DNA from: Odontesthes bonariensis
Taxonomy: Eukaryota > Chordata > Actinopteri > Atheriniformes > Atherinopsidae
Direction: 5' to 3'
DNA length: 64,000 nt
Assembly (NCBI RefSeq): GCF_027942865.1
Contig: NC_134529.1
Location: 19,582,467 to 19,646,466 of the forward strand
Below, one piece after another: positions 37,388 through 50,700 of the stretch (within the stretch, counting starts at the first letter, position 1; each line of letters opens with the position of its first letter). Under the pieces are notes generated by a model. It ran no database searches, was not told the DNA's origin, and was given only the letters and a program-made list of their open reading frames with translations. A program made the position numbers and the translations under genes.

Positions 37388-37560
37388 TTCTTTTTTTTGG
37401 GGGCTTTTTATGCCTTTAATGATAGGACAGTTGGAGAGAGACAGGAAGCACGGGGCAGAGAGAGGGGGAAGACATGCAGCAAAGGGCCGTCCGGTGCGGG
37501 ACTCGCACCGGGGCCAGCTGCAGTGAGGACTCCAGCCTCTGTACATGGGGCGGCTGTTCA
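37388..37560 (+). repeat. SINE-like teleost interspersed repeat
   Basis: GGCTTTTTATGCCTTTAATG, GACAGTTGGAGAGAGACAGG, GACATGCAGCAAAGGGCC and TGTACATGGGGCGGC occur in the order of a very common percomorph repeat as I remember it. No intact tRNA promoter boxes were identified. Confidence 0.55.
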
Positions 37561-38902
37561 AACCAAACTGAATTCTTCAAGAATTCATTGACAAGCTAAA
37601 CCGGCAATTGAGTCAACTCTCACTTTTGATAATTAGTATACTGTAATGTTTATTTTTAAACAGGAGAGGCCATCCCTTGTTCATCAGTTAGTTTTCATGT
37701 GTTGTCCATTTTATTCCATATCTATTTTACATGATAAAGGATCATACATAAGGAAGCTTTACGTCTCTTCTCTGGGGAGAGGATTTGGTATACTTCAGGC
37801 TTCAGTGTTTTCCTTCTTCTGCATGGTGTAATATTTTCAGTTGCACACTGGAGGGGGCTGCAGACTGAACACTGATTTTGAGGTGTTTGAAGTGCCACTT
37901 CATCATTTCATTGCGTCAAATAAAAAACACGATTGAAAAAGGTCTAACGCGATTACCACAAAATTAGAAAGAAATATCTTAGCAAAATGAAAACTCAGCA
38001 GAGATGCCGTTGTTGTGTCAGAATGTATTAGGTCAAGTAGGGATGGTGTCACCTTACATTTAAAATATTATACACCGGATAAAAGCTTTGACACCTCTGT
38101 CAAGAAAAAGTAGACTCTTCCTATTGTGCGTTTTGGGCATAGTGAAAAAGCTTAGTGTACACTGACCTCCAGATATCGAGCACAGATCTGCTCACATCAA
38201 ACAAATATTCTGTTGAAAATTTCTTATTAATAAATAGTCAAATTGATGATAAAATAGGGACAAACGGCTGGTTCAACTGGCTTTCAACCATGTGGTTAAG
38301 TCACATTATTTCTGTTTGTTCTATAGGAGCAGGTCACTAGTCATAGTCCTGTTTCAGAAAAATGACTCCATAACAACTCGTGTATGAACAACCACGTTAA
38401 GCGGACTCAATATTTGCAAGTTTCAGAAATGCAACTAGCTGCTCTTTTTCTATCATTTCTAAAAGTGTCAACTTTCAGTTTTATGTGTTGATGCCTCATG
38501 GCAAATCCTTTCTGCGCACGTGAGCCTAAGATAAAAAAGGCAACATGTCCACGTGTCCTATAAAACGATAACATGTTCTCACCTTTGGAGGTGAAAAGAC
38601 AGGGTTGTCTTATCACATAATTACATGTCGGTTATGCAATTATACGATAGAGTCTTTCATTTCACTTCGTTTTAGTGCATCTGTTTCTTGGAAAAATATC
38701 GTCAACACTGGCACAAGGGCACAGGGTTTATGACGTCACTATGCAAAACATTTCCTCCCGCTAACGTCGGACCAATAGGGCTCGGGCACACGCGTTGCAT
38801 TCTGGGATATGGTCGCCATATTGGAGGCACAATCTCGTAAACAAACCCTGAGGCAAGACGGAGATCAAGGACCAAACAGTGAGAGAAAAGTGAGAGAAAA
38901 GC

Positions 38903-39133
38903 ATGTTAAAATCGAAGAAAGGATGTGGGATATACCGGGATACATTACAGAAGGAAGCCAGAGATCGGTACATGCAGAAGATTGGCGTTATAAACGGACT
39001 GGACCCTTATGAAATACCGAGCAAGGAATGGATTGTCGACGAAGATTTACTGCCTAAATTCACCCTTTCGGACATAATTGCGTATATAGTATGTGGTGTC
39101 AGTGCTTATACTTTGCAACAGTTTCAATTATAA
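38903..39133 (+). pseudogene. N-terminal fragment of a transposon-encoded protein
   Basis: A 76-residue open frame (DRYMQKIGVINGLDPYEIPS, then EWIVDEDLLPK, then LSDIIAYIV) lies just inside the left inverted repeat. The spacing of D-P-Y, W, L-P and D-I-x-x-Y resembles the N-terminal region of fish transposon proteins that carry a YqaJ-type nuclease domain; this is from memory and uncertain. The frame stops at TAA (39131-39133) with no downstream continuation found. Confidence 0.35.
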
Positions 39134-39599
39134 TGACACTTTACACTTTTGTCATGTTACTCTACTTGTAAATAAATAATGAAACACACACACTTGGCTG
39201 TATCTCAAAGCAAATTTATTTCAGACGACTTCAACTTTGCACAACACTCCTGCTCATGGTGGTCAGAGTACAACATACAGACACAATCTTGTCAAAGAAT
39301 GTTTTGTCTTCACCTTTGCATGGCAAAACTATGTTGATAGGTACTTTTGCTGACAAAAAGGTGTATTGTTTCTGACAGTTCCAATCGCCCTTTCCATGTG
39401 AATTTGGAGATGGGCAATTTTCCTTGTATTTTCCACATTAAATTAAGATTAAGATCAGATTTATTGTCATGTATACATGCATACACACGAAATTTGTCCT
39501 CCGCTTTTAACCCATTGAGACATCCCTTGCTTCCAACTGACAGTGTCCTCTTGTGAAGGCGGGGATCTTTACCTCAGCACACAAAAGTCTGTAACTTAC

Positions 39600-39840
39600 C
39601 AGAATGAAAATGCAGAGAACACACTCTCATCGACACCGGGATTGAGTGGAAAGGTATGCTTGGTCGTCTTACAGCAGCGATCCATGCTAGTCGACGACGC
39701 TTTGTTATCTCGGACACTTGGTCTCCGTGGGTGTGCCTCCAAGCAGGAAACCGTTAAAAAGATAAACCATTTACGATTTCCCCCCCATTCCTGTCACGGC
39801 TTACGCTATTGCACCCCACGACACAGCAACGTGCGACCAT
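39600..39840 (-). pseudogene. THAP zinc-finger exon broken by one nonsense codon
   Basis: Minus-strand translation from 39840 begins MVARCCVVGCNSVSRDRNGG and ends RVCSLHFHS at a GT donor (39599-39598, GTAAGT). It has the THAP C2CH plan: Cys5 and Cys10, then Cys-x2-His at the end, with FPAW and LAWIAAVRRPS between. A TAA at codon 29 (39756-39754) interrupts it. THAP domains bind DNA and are found in transposases and THAP proteins; here the location inside a transposon shows its origin. Confidence 0.75.
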
Positions 39841-40004
39841 AGTGGCAAAGACAATAAGTCAAATAGATAAACCAACGCAGAAAGTTCCGAGACCAGGCGG
39901 GAGTACGTCTGCGCGCAGTGGAAAACAATGTAAACAAAACAGTTCTGAGCCTCCAGTATGGCCGCCGCTCACGTAGTGACGTCACGTGCCCGAGCCCTAT
40001 ATTC

Positions 40005-41250
40005 AAAACGAGTCATATTTTCATGGAAAAAGAAAAATCAAGTCCTACAAACGTTTTGTTGCCTTGCCACGTTACATATAGAAAAATTCCCTTCGTCAAT
40101 TTTACCAGTGTACTTTTAATAAGAGATTCAATATATGGGCAGCAAACAAAACAAAGCCAGCTGATGCCGCATTGACAACAACTCGTTCATTTTAAGACGC
40201 TATGTTTCCGTATGTAGTCATTCTTACGTAAGCATATTTTGTCTACTATATTTTTGCGATAAAAGTGTGTGTATATATATTTCTAAACAGTGACAACACT
40301 GTAGGTTCCAATTTCGCAACTGATTTGTCGTCAGACCACAGACTTATTTTGTTTAGCTTGCAATTGCACTGTTTTCGAAGGAACTTAAATGCAGCACAGT
40401 TGGCTCGCCACAGATCCGGAACAGGGCGGTATGAACCAGTTCATCAAGCTGCCCGCGGAAGCTTGTACACAACGTGAACTATGTAAATTATGCTCTCAAA
40501 ATAAAAGCAAGTTATGTATGAATGAGTCTAATTTACAGGTGGGTGATTTTGTTTGGAAGTTTATATGAAAAACTGCCATACTCTGTAGGATCTCCTGTCT
40601 TTTTATGTCTGAGATGCTCTGTTTAGTTCCTGTCTCATTTGTATCTATACCTTTTTTACATGTTGCATTCACAAAATAACTTTTGGCATAATAAGATTGA
40701 CGGATGTAGCCACCTGTTTGTTTGTTTGTTTGGCCATGTTCAGCTTGGCCCTTTTAGAACCATCTGATATGAGTGGGCAGTTGATCCACCAGAGAACTTT
40801 GATGGTTTATTTTCACACTGAACTGTTTAAATGAACACTGGATTTATTAATGAAGACTTAGCCACCAGGGCCTTAAAGCCAGAAAATCTTTACTAAGGTA
40901 ATAAATTAATCTAAAGATAGAATAATATTTTCATTGATTTTACTCTGACTCCTTCTGGTGGCATTAACCACCTGCTCGCCATTAAAAAGGATGCAGTGTG
41001 AAGGCTTCATTAACTTCTTTTTGGAGTGTCCTCAGGTTACATAATTTGTGTAGGTGGTCAGGTTTTTAGAAAACATTTTACTTTGAAAGTATGTACAGGA
41101 AGTTCTTCTTTACAGTATACACTCTTTGACTAACCGGAAGATCGTCTGAACCGTCAAGCTTTCAGCGGTGAAGCTTTTGTCCGAGTTTTGTGCTCCACGT
41201 ATAGGCGTTTTAACGGGGCTTTGAATCCTTTTTAAATTGTCGCTTGGGGT
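40005..41250. other. Intergenic, no gene recognised
   Basis: No exon chain or RNA gene supported before the gpcpd1 promoter. Confidence 0.5.
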
Positions 41251-41269
41251 TACATCTACAGTTGTAACA

Positions 41270-41449
41270 TATGCTGCCACTTCCGGCCAATCCTGATATC
41301 GCTTGATGAACTAAACGACTATGGCTGTTTTTGAACCGGCTGGTCTGTTACAGTGTAGCTCAGTCAGGTGCCTCTCAGCGGGATAGACGAACTGGGTTTG
41401 CTGTGAATTTCATTCCGAGAGTGCCAATAGCCAACAGAGAACTGTGAAG
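41270..41449 (+). promoter_or_regulatory. gpcpd1 promoter and non-coding first exon
   Basis: CCACTTCCGGCCAATCC at 41278-41294 combines a consensus ETS site (CACTTCCGG) with a CCAAT box. A probable non-coding exon ends at 41449 (GTGAAG followed by GTATGG) and joins an acceptor (CTTACAG, 41743-41749). The second exon carries 37 bases of leader before the start codon. Confidence 0.5.
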
Positions 41450-41786
41450 GTATGGAATATATGTATATATTTTTTTTATGTGTCTAGCACTAGTTTAGCC
41501 CTACAAACAACGCACGCTCTTAAATAGCTGCGCGGTTTGCCGGCTGGCCTTAAGCTAGCTGTGACACGAGTCGGCTAACGCTGACGTTGTTGCTCGTGTG
41601 ATGTTATTATGAGTTCAGCGTTAGTCTGCAGCAGCCACGTGGGCCACTGTTGCCACCTAGTTTTACAGCCCATCTCTTCACAGCGTATATAATATTACCG
41701 GTAGGAGGTAAATGAAGGAAGACTTCATTTGAAACCTGATGTCTTACAGCTTGCACCTTCGGTATTCGTGAATGCCGTTGTCAACC

Positions 41787-44700
41787 ATGGAGACCACTCA
41801 GGTGACCTTGGCTATTAGGGGAAAAACATCTCCAGGTATGTCTCAACTTAAACTTGAAGCTAACGGAAAAGTCACAGAGACGCGAACTTTGGTCTAATGA
41901 ATTCGAAACCTCCCCTTGTGTTGTGTTGACATCGTCTTTATTTCCTCCTAATAGATGATTGAGTAACTTGAAACGCATTGTAATCCCTAAATCTTACATC
42001 AATAGACCAATATTGTTTTCTGTTCTCACACATTTCAGATTAAGCACCGGGTAAAGGGAGGGGAAACCAGTATTAACACTTGCACACCTGGGTTTTCACA
42101 CACATTTAAAAAACCCAATCAATTACATCGTTTAAACGTGTAAAAGGGCTGTATTTGCTATCGTCAGTTTTTTTTATTTTTTTTTTATTTACTGTTAAAG
42201 CATCAAAGGTGAAATGTTACTTGCCTGATCACAGGTGAGGTGATAGCAGTGGTTGGTAGCTGTGAAGCCCTGGGAAGCTGGAACTATCAAAAAGCTGTGA
42301 TCTTACATTCTCTTGGTGATGATGGGTGCGTGAAATTTTATATTTTGCAATCGCCTCTCTCTCTCATATCCAGGTTAATTTCAAACAGTTGTAATGACAC
42401 GGCCTCTCTCGCTGTGAATAGGTATACTTCTTTGGTTCGAAATAATGTTTTGTGCTTTAATGGCAGACACATGTGGACTGCTACAACCACTGTACCTAGA
42501 GGTGTTGCTTCCAAGTATCGCTATTTCAAAGGCTTCTTTTTGGAGTCAAAGGTGAGTGTCTTTTCTTCAAAGTTGTAAAGCCAGACCTGATTAGTTTTCG
42601 TATTGTAAAAGAAAGTGGGAATTATTGTCGTTAAATGTGTTTGTATAGTCCTTTTAGTCTGTCTTTGCCTGAGTATCATTGCATCTATTATGACCTCATG
42701 AACTAATATATGTCCTTTTGCAGCTCATCAGAGAGAAGAAGCTTTCTTTTGCTTTTCTTTTTTTCTGTCTTTGCTCAAAGTCACCAAAAACTACAGTGTC
42801 CCTTGAGTTCTGAGGATCAAAATTAGTACGATCAATTCGCTGCAGCGTCCGCTGGGCTCATTTTCAAGATCTTTGCATCATTATTTGCTCATTAGGGCCC
42901 TGTTCACACTTGGTAGCAAGTGTCTTAATAAGTGACAAGTGGAAAGCTCTAAGTACAAGTGTGAATGCACCCAAGACTCATTGAGATCTGAATGATCAGA
43001 CCGCATAAGGGACGACGGTGGTGTTTTGTTACCCATTAACGGATACATGATTTCTATTACAGCGAGTGTTGTTACTTTTTGGCAGTTAATGGAACACCAC
43101 CCAGTGTGTTCTGGTCTTTTCGTAAGCAGAGATGCAGTCACACAGCATTCCCACAGTCTATTTTGCTCATTGTTCTTTTCCCTCATGTAACCTCATTACA
43201 TAATGTATTGACTTCTCTGTCCAAAAAACGGATATTAGTCTGGGTTAGTCGGGCCCGCAGCAATGTCAAATGTTTGACTGTGACGACGGTGGCGTTGAAA
43301 GGGTCACCAAACGTTCTCGGGATTTTGTTTAAACTGCTGATTCGGTATCTGTCTGTGTGAGGTTCCTGTGCGGGTTTATATGCTGACGGGAGGAGGGAAG
43401 CGAGATTAAATCCCAGGCGGTCACTTGTGATGCTTCCTAAAGAAGACTGTGAGAGCGTGTGTGCTTAGAGCTGTCCCGTGGTCATGGTTCATTCCAAGTG
43501 TGAACAGAATATGTGAACTGGAATATCCATCCAAAAACAAACGGCCCAGCTGGTTTGCTCTATAATCTCATCACGTGTGCCTTTACCGAGCCTCTGTTAA
43601 TCCCTCTTTCACCATGTTATACACCCACGGTGACATACCTGGGATCATTTTTCACTGAGGGAGAAAGAAAATGGAAGGTTGCAGTTTCTGGTGACTTTGT
43701 GTAGTTTGAATCAGGGTGTGGTGTTTTGTTTTTCGTCTCCAATGAATGGAGCTCACGTCGCGCTAGACGCAGCTTGTTTAGACTGGATTTCCTCAAGTGT
43801 TCTGCTGAACACTCAAGTGTTCTGCTGCTCTGTTTTGTGAGACCCCTTATTGTTCAGTAGATCATAAGACTGTGAAATGAAATTTGGCAACGTCTTGCCA
43901 AATAGCAGTAATATAAGAAGTTGGCGTTCCGCCAGCTGGATTTCTTTAGTAGTTGCAGATTTGACTAATGCCGGGTATTTGATTAGATTTTGAAATGGAT
44001 GGCTAAAAATTAATTGCTGTGTACATGCACCATTGTTGCTCAAGTCACCAGGGTTTCGTGTCTTTTTTTTTTTTTCTCCCCTCGCTAACAAATCAACTTT
44101 TCAGATTTCAACCCAAGATGGCTGACTATCGTAGCTGGGGGATTGGTGACTATACCAACTCTTAATTCCTTTCTCACCCCCTGGTTCTAAAGACGCCTTT
44201 GGGGACAAGACAGAACGTTAACTCCATATCTCTGATTTGAAAAGCCTAACATTTTACCCAACATTGGAATTGCAGAGTGCAGGGGGTCCCTGTCAGATGA
44301 TAGTCAATGTTTGGGAGACCCATCAACGCCCCCGCACGATGAGCCCTACAGGTATAGAATAACAAAAAAACAGTGCATGGTTGGGTCGGGTTTGGTAAAA
44401 CGTGTCACACTCAAGCCTCCCATAGCCCCTCTTAGCCGTAGAGTCCGTTCTAGCTTATCCCATTGAGGAAGGCTTGTTGTTTTGAGCAGCTGATATTTTC
44501 AGAAGCCTGCAATGTTTCCTCGTCCTGTTCTGTTTTTTACTGGCAACCGTCTGAGATCCTCGTTTCTTCCGCCATTATGCGTACGCTTTTGGAAAGAGGC
44601 GTTCAGAGCAATTGCTGGACTGATTTATAGCCACTGAGGAAAGGCTGCAGTGCATTAGATGTTATGAGCTGTAGCCTTTATTAATGTGTCATGCTTGAGC

Positions 44701-47700
44701 TTTATCACAGCTTATCATCAAATCCTTGTTTTGTTATTTTATTTTTTTAAACTCCTGTAAATGCTAATATAAGATGCTGCTAAAGTAATCCCAATGCTCT
44801 GCTGGGTATTAAACAGGTTTTTATTGGATCAAGTCAACTTTCCTGAAGTTGAGGCTAGTCAGATCAAACTAACACATTACATTACATTTGACTTCTTGCT
44901 TTCGAACAGTTCTTATCCAACAAATATAAACGTGAGTTTTCATTAAACTCGTTGAGGTGCTCTGATTTGATCTCTGGTTGGCTCCCAACTTCTGTGTTGT
45001 TGAGATGTTTTGTTCCATTATTAAAGCTCCTTTCTTTGATTGCAGCATCACAGCAGAATGTTGACGATGGACAATTTGGAATTCACAGTAAGTCGGATTC
45101 AAATAAAACAAATATAAAGCCCTGACTAAAGGACCAACACAGAGTTTGAATTATTTACCTTTTTATATAGGTTTAATGTATGTAAGATCCCTGTGCTACA
45201 GCAATGCTGCAGTACTGCATTCACCACTGTTTCAGACGCTCGCTCTGCTGACGCTCTGCCCAGGTTTTGAGGTCACTCATTATAACCGAACAAAAGTGTA
45301 GCCTCCTCCCTGCTATTGTCGGGCGCTGTGCAGTCGGCATTCATGGCAGACAAAGTCGACGCTCGGCCTAATCTCATGCCATCCTCCTTTTCTATAGATG
45401 GGGTGAACTGTGTTGACTCAGGCTGGCTGACATGCCAGACGGAAATTCGCCTGCGCCTGCACTATTCTAAGATGTCTCCGGTGTCCATCACAAAGAAGAA
45501 ATTCAAGAAGTCTCGGTTCAGGTGTGGATGACGCAACAGTCACATTTCACACTAGAGAAAGTCCAACGTGAAAGCGACATGAGATGTATCGTTACAGCTT
45601 AATTACATTAAACTTTTGTTTATGTGTCATTGTGCGACTGAAACTTACTTCCACATTTTATTTTCCCTGCACACACAGGATCAAACTTACATTAGTGGGC
45701 TTTGAAGAAGAGGATGAGGAGGAAGAGGAGGAGAAGGAGGAAGAAGAAGAAGATGAGCTCAGTCCTTCATCCTGGCTCAAAAAGACCACCACTCTGGAGA
45801 TCAGTATGATCAGTGCCAATGGTTACAAGTCACGCCACTCACAGCCGGAGTCCGGCTACCCCATGGATCCTTTACGGTGGACCGAGTACAGCATCCACAC
45901 GATGGACCCCGACAACCTCGAGCTCACCTTTGAGTTCTTTGAGGTAATACCACCTTTAATAAATCTGTACACCGTAAAAGAGTACGTCAACACAGCATAT
46001 ATTAATGATTACGTGTTGATATGTTTTATTAGTTATTGACTAATCATATCTTTGTTTACAGGAGGATATGAGTGAGCATGTAGTCCAGGGGGACGTCCAC
46101 CAAGGACCTGTGGGGACAGCCTGTCTCCTCTCCTCCTCCTTTTGGGAGATTGGCAAGGACTCCGGAGTAGTGACCCTTCCCATAATGGGACGAAACTCCA
46201 GGCAAACTATCGGGAAAGTCAGAGGTAATATTTCCTGTCCGTGTGTGTGTGTGTGTGTGTGTGCTCTCCTTGGCAGAAGTGGTTATGTTAGAAAGGAATT
46301 ATGTTTGCAAAAAAAGGTTCGAGACCCACAACTTGCTGGGCAATCCGAGAGCTCATTTCCATTACTGTTTTTCAATCATTGCGTTAACGACCGTGTCTGC
46401 TTCGATGTTGCGTTCTAGTGGATTACCTGGTCATCCGGCCAATCCAGGGGTTCCAGTGCGACATGAGCTCCTCGTACACAAAGCACTGGAAGAAAAGAAG
46501 TACTCTGGATGTGGGGCACAGGGGAGCAGGCAGCACCCAGGCAGCCAAGTGAGTCACACAGGCTTTCCCCACCTGAACACCAGCGCTATTAGTAAAAAAA
46601 AAAGCTAAACGTGGATGTATTGCATCACTTGCTTCTTGTTGAGAAATGGCAACATTTTCACAGAATTCATATCATAGTCTGATTATTGACTCTGCTCTCG
46701 GTAGTTTGAAAAAATTTAAGATGTGTATGGCTCCATCTGCATCTTTAACCTGGACCTATTTTCATGGTCCACTTTTCATGACCACCGGAAGCCATCGTTA
46801 AATTTTTTTTTTGTATTTTTGAAAGTTTTTTTTGTTTGTTGTTTCTGTAATTTACAGACACCACAGAGTCCGAGAGAACACAATAACCTCATTCAAAAGT
46901 GCTGCTAATCACGTAAGTCACAAAGGTGACTCATTTCTGAGGGAATTCTGCCTCCGGCATAACTGTTTAAGTCTCTCTCTCTCTTTCTTTTTTTTACCCG
47001 TTTACTTATAGGGTGTCGCCTTTGTGGAGTTCGACGTTCATCTCTCTAAGGATGCTGTGCCTATTGTTTACCACGATCTGACTTGCTGTATCGCCACCAA
47101 AAAGGTGCGGGACCTCTGTTTTTAGCTTTCACGTGTCACAACTTTTGCCACTGTAACCTATAAGATTATTAATTCCGTCTTCACCCCAACAGAAAAATGA
47201 CAAAAATCTGGAGCTCATTGAGGTCCCCGTCAAAGACTTGACGTTTGATCAGCTTCAGCTTTTGAAGGTATCCCCCCGTACTTGATATAGTCGTAAACTA
47301 TGCTATTTATGCGTTATTTTGATTAATAATTCAAAGTTGAAGATGAATATTTGGCTTAACTTTCTAGAAAAGAGCATCTGAAGGAGTTAAAAGAAACTCT
47401 GTGAGCCCCTGTAATTGTTATGGATGTTTTACTTCAATAGTGTGTGTGTGTGTTTTCTCCTATACGGTATGTAAAGAGCTAAATATAAAGCAGTTGTTGC
47501 TAGATACACTGGTCTGTGCAGGGATGTATTTGTGGTAATGCCGGATGTAATTGCATCCAGACAACACGGAGTCAGATTTAGGTGCTCATGCTGCCATTGT
47601 AATTGGATCTCCACCAGATGTGTATATATATATATATATATAGTCTATGCTATTTTTAAGATAAATGTTTGTCCAGCTTGTTTGAAGGTCACCAAACAGA

Positions 47701-50700
47701 AATTGGTTTAGATGATTTGGGGGGGGGGGGGGGGGGGTTAAGAAACCTGTTAGTTTCTTAATGTTTCTATTGATGTACACATGTGATCTTTTTCTTTAGG
47801 TGGCCCATGCCACTGCGGTGAAAGAAAGCGACCACAAAGGTATGCACCATTTTGTCTCTTCGGTTCTTGTTTTCCTCCAATACCTCTGCCCTTCCTCACT
47901 AGGATGAAAGATTTACTTGGCTTGGTTGTAAAATGATATGTTATGAGGAAGGAGCAGGGTCGGGTTTACCTGACTCCCGCCCTCTGGTATTCGCATACCA
48001 TCTGGGACGAGCCCACATCCGACATGATTTCAAATGGGGCTATTTTTTCTAAAACTCGTGCATGTGATTGGATGAAGAATCTGTCCGTCATCTTGACTAA
48101 CACGCCACTTCAGCCACTCCCAATGACTCAACCCGTGACGTAGCTCAGAGCTTACCTGACTCCCGCCCTCTGGAGCATGAATGGGCGGCCATAACGCCGA
48201 AACACATATGACTCCCAGGCTCCTCAGATGGTTGTTTGAGGAAAGGGAACGCCCCCGCGTGTAGTTGGTGAACGCAGCCAGATGACGTGAGTCAGTTTAG
48301 GGTCGGATGATATGGACCAAAAATCTTGGTATTTCTAGGCCAAATAGCGATATGTACCATTAATTCATACATGATGGGCTACGTGTTCGGTTTCAACTCA
48401 ATGCATTGGGTAGGACGTTGCAAGCACTTTACTTTCAAATCAAATAATCAAATCAGAACTCTTCCAGATTGTCTTCTTCTGCTCACCATGGCACAGCCGT
48501 GCAAATATGTAAAGAACAAACATAAGAGGCCTTCCCCATTTAAAAATGACTGAAAAGAACACTTTAACCAGCAGTTCGCCACAAATGCGACGCCGTGCTA
48601 TTAAAGGTAGGGTAGGAGATCCTGGGTTTTGAGTCCAGTGAAGCTGTTTTTTCAAAATACACAGGTCAAAAGTCCCAACCTCTTTCTTCAGACTTTCCCC
48701 CCGAAGCCACGCCTCTAGAGTACATGAACGTGCAATGCTTGTTCACAAGCACGAAGGTGCACGAGCGCTGTTCTGACAGCAAGCATCGATCGTTGCCGTA
48801 TTTAGTATGTAGTATATGCTAACTATACGTTTAATAATGCTAGGTGCTAGCCAAGCTGGCTCTAGTTTAGCTTCCTGCCAAGCTTCTGGACGCGTAATTC
48901 GTTCACGGAGCAGGGTACGCGCACAGGGGGAAGGAGGGGGAGGGAGGAGCAGATTGCAGTTTGATAGAGGCATCAGAATCCAATCATCGTTAACGATCCG
49001 TTCAGTATGATTGGATAGTGTTTTTCCTGGATTGTTCGTTCTAGAGGCCACTAAAACTTTTAATTAATTGGTTGCAATGGGGGTGTGAAGAGTATTTCAA
49101 GCAATATGTAAAAAAAAATGCTCCAGAAAAAGAACCCCTACCCTAGCCTGGCTGACGCGTCCACAATCTCGATGAGATGGTGGTCTGGGAACTAGGTGTG
49201 CATTTTCTCGTATTTGAGGCGTGGTTTACGAATGCCTAGAGCCGTTTATTGGGCGCTACGAATGTCTATCAAATGACGTCAGGTTCTTCCCATGCTGCTT
49301 TGCGCGCGATTCATAGTCAATTGTATCACTTATACCAGATGACGACAGAAATTCGACGAGGAAGAAGAAAAAAATGGAAAATAAAAGTAAACTTGCGCTC
49401 TAAGCTACTTAAATTAACAACAAAGTAGGCCTATATGCTATATTCTACATGAATTTTTATGTTTTAGAGTTGTGAATTTATTTTAATAATGGAGAAATTG
49501 AGCAGCCTTGCTTTGTTGTCTACAGTAGTAGATCAACCCTCATCTTACTTTGAAGCTCCCAGCTCCCAGAAGTGACCTCGACGTAGCTTTAGCAGCAGAA
49601 AAGCTATCAGGCTTGTGTTGATAATAATAAACTCCTGGACTATGTACAAACTTCCAAATGCATCGTTTTGTGAGTACAGACCATATTTGTACTACTGTAG
49701 AAGTTTGGTCATGGCATGTGATTTTAGTGTGGTAATTTTGGAGATACTGCCAGGGTCCGTCAGCGCTTGTACTAAGCTATTCGGGATAACTCAGTAACTC
49801 AGCTGATGTTCAGCCAATATCGGAAAAACTTCGGGTGGGCTACTTGGCTGGATGTCACGGTTCAAATGACCCTAGGGTGAATCTACTCCGAAACACTTTC
49901 TAAGGCTGCATCGAACGGTAACGTTGTGTCTGCTGTCATGTTGGATTAACACTCTACAAGCTTCGGTGTAGCGCATAGACGTCGTCATCGTCTTGCTGCC
50001 CCCCCCCTCCCCTCAGATTGTATTGATATACATGAAATGTTCTGATTTCATACCTTGTTTGACAAAAATACAGAGATGTATATATCTGTATATATATATG
50101 TGTGTGTGTGTGTATATTGACCAAAAGACTGTCAGGAATTCAGTTTTTATCAAAGATTGCTTTGTTTACCTCATCTTACACAACAGCAGCGTTGAATTGA
50201 AAGTATTGTGTGATTTGATCAGCAGAAAGATAAATAGAGTGCATGAACAGTCCTCATGCTTGTTGTTCAGATCTGCTGGACGATGAGGATGAAATTGATG
50301 ACCATCAGCCGTTCCCCTCGCTGCCACAGGTGAATGACTTATCGTGATCATCAGTAATAAAATGTCATCTGCTGCTACTTTTGCTTCACGTTAAAACGAT
50401 GATCTTTCGCTGTTCCTGCAAAGATTTTCCAAGCTGTTCCTGAGCACGTTGGCTTCAACATTGAGCTGAAATGGATCAGCCAGATGAAAGTGAGTATTAT
50501 AAGGAAGAATAACAAGAAAACAAACCCAGAATTTTTAACATAAGCTGATGGTTTTTAATACCTTGTATTTGCAGGATGGGACATGGGACGGAAACTTGTC
50601 CTCCTATTTCAACATGAATGTATTCCTCGACATTGTCCTGTCGTGCGTTCTGCAGAACGGTGGGAAAAGACGCGTTATCTTTTCCTGTTTCGACCCAGAT

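Larger units (their letters stand above)
38777..39998. mobile_element. DNA transposon remnant with THAP exon, ISL2EU-like
   Basis: The 1222-bp unit is bounded by inverted repeats AGGGCTCGGGCAC (left) and GTGCCCGAGCCCT (right). Similarity continues inward (GCCATATTGGAGGC against GCCATACTGGAGGC). It is flanked by AT on both sides, a 2-bp target duplication. A plus-strand frame sits near the left end and a minus-strand THAP exon near the right end. Two opposed genes, THAP and an AT duplication are what I recall for ISL2EU elements; that family name is an inference. An unrelated TTTATTGTCATG-type repeat piece lies inside at about 39435-39520. Confidence 0.65.
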
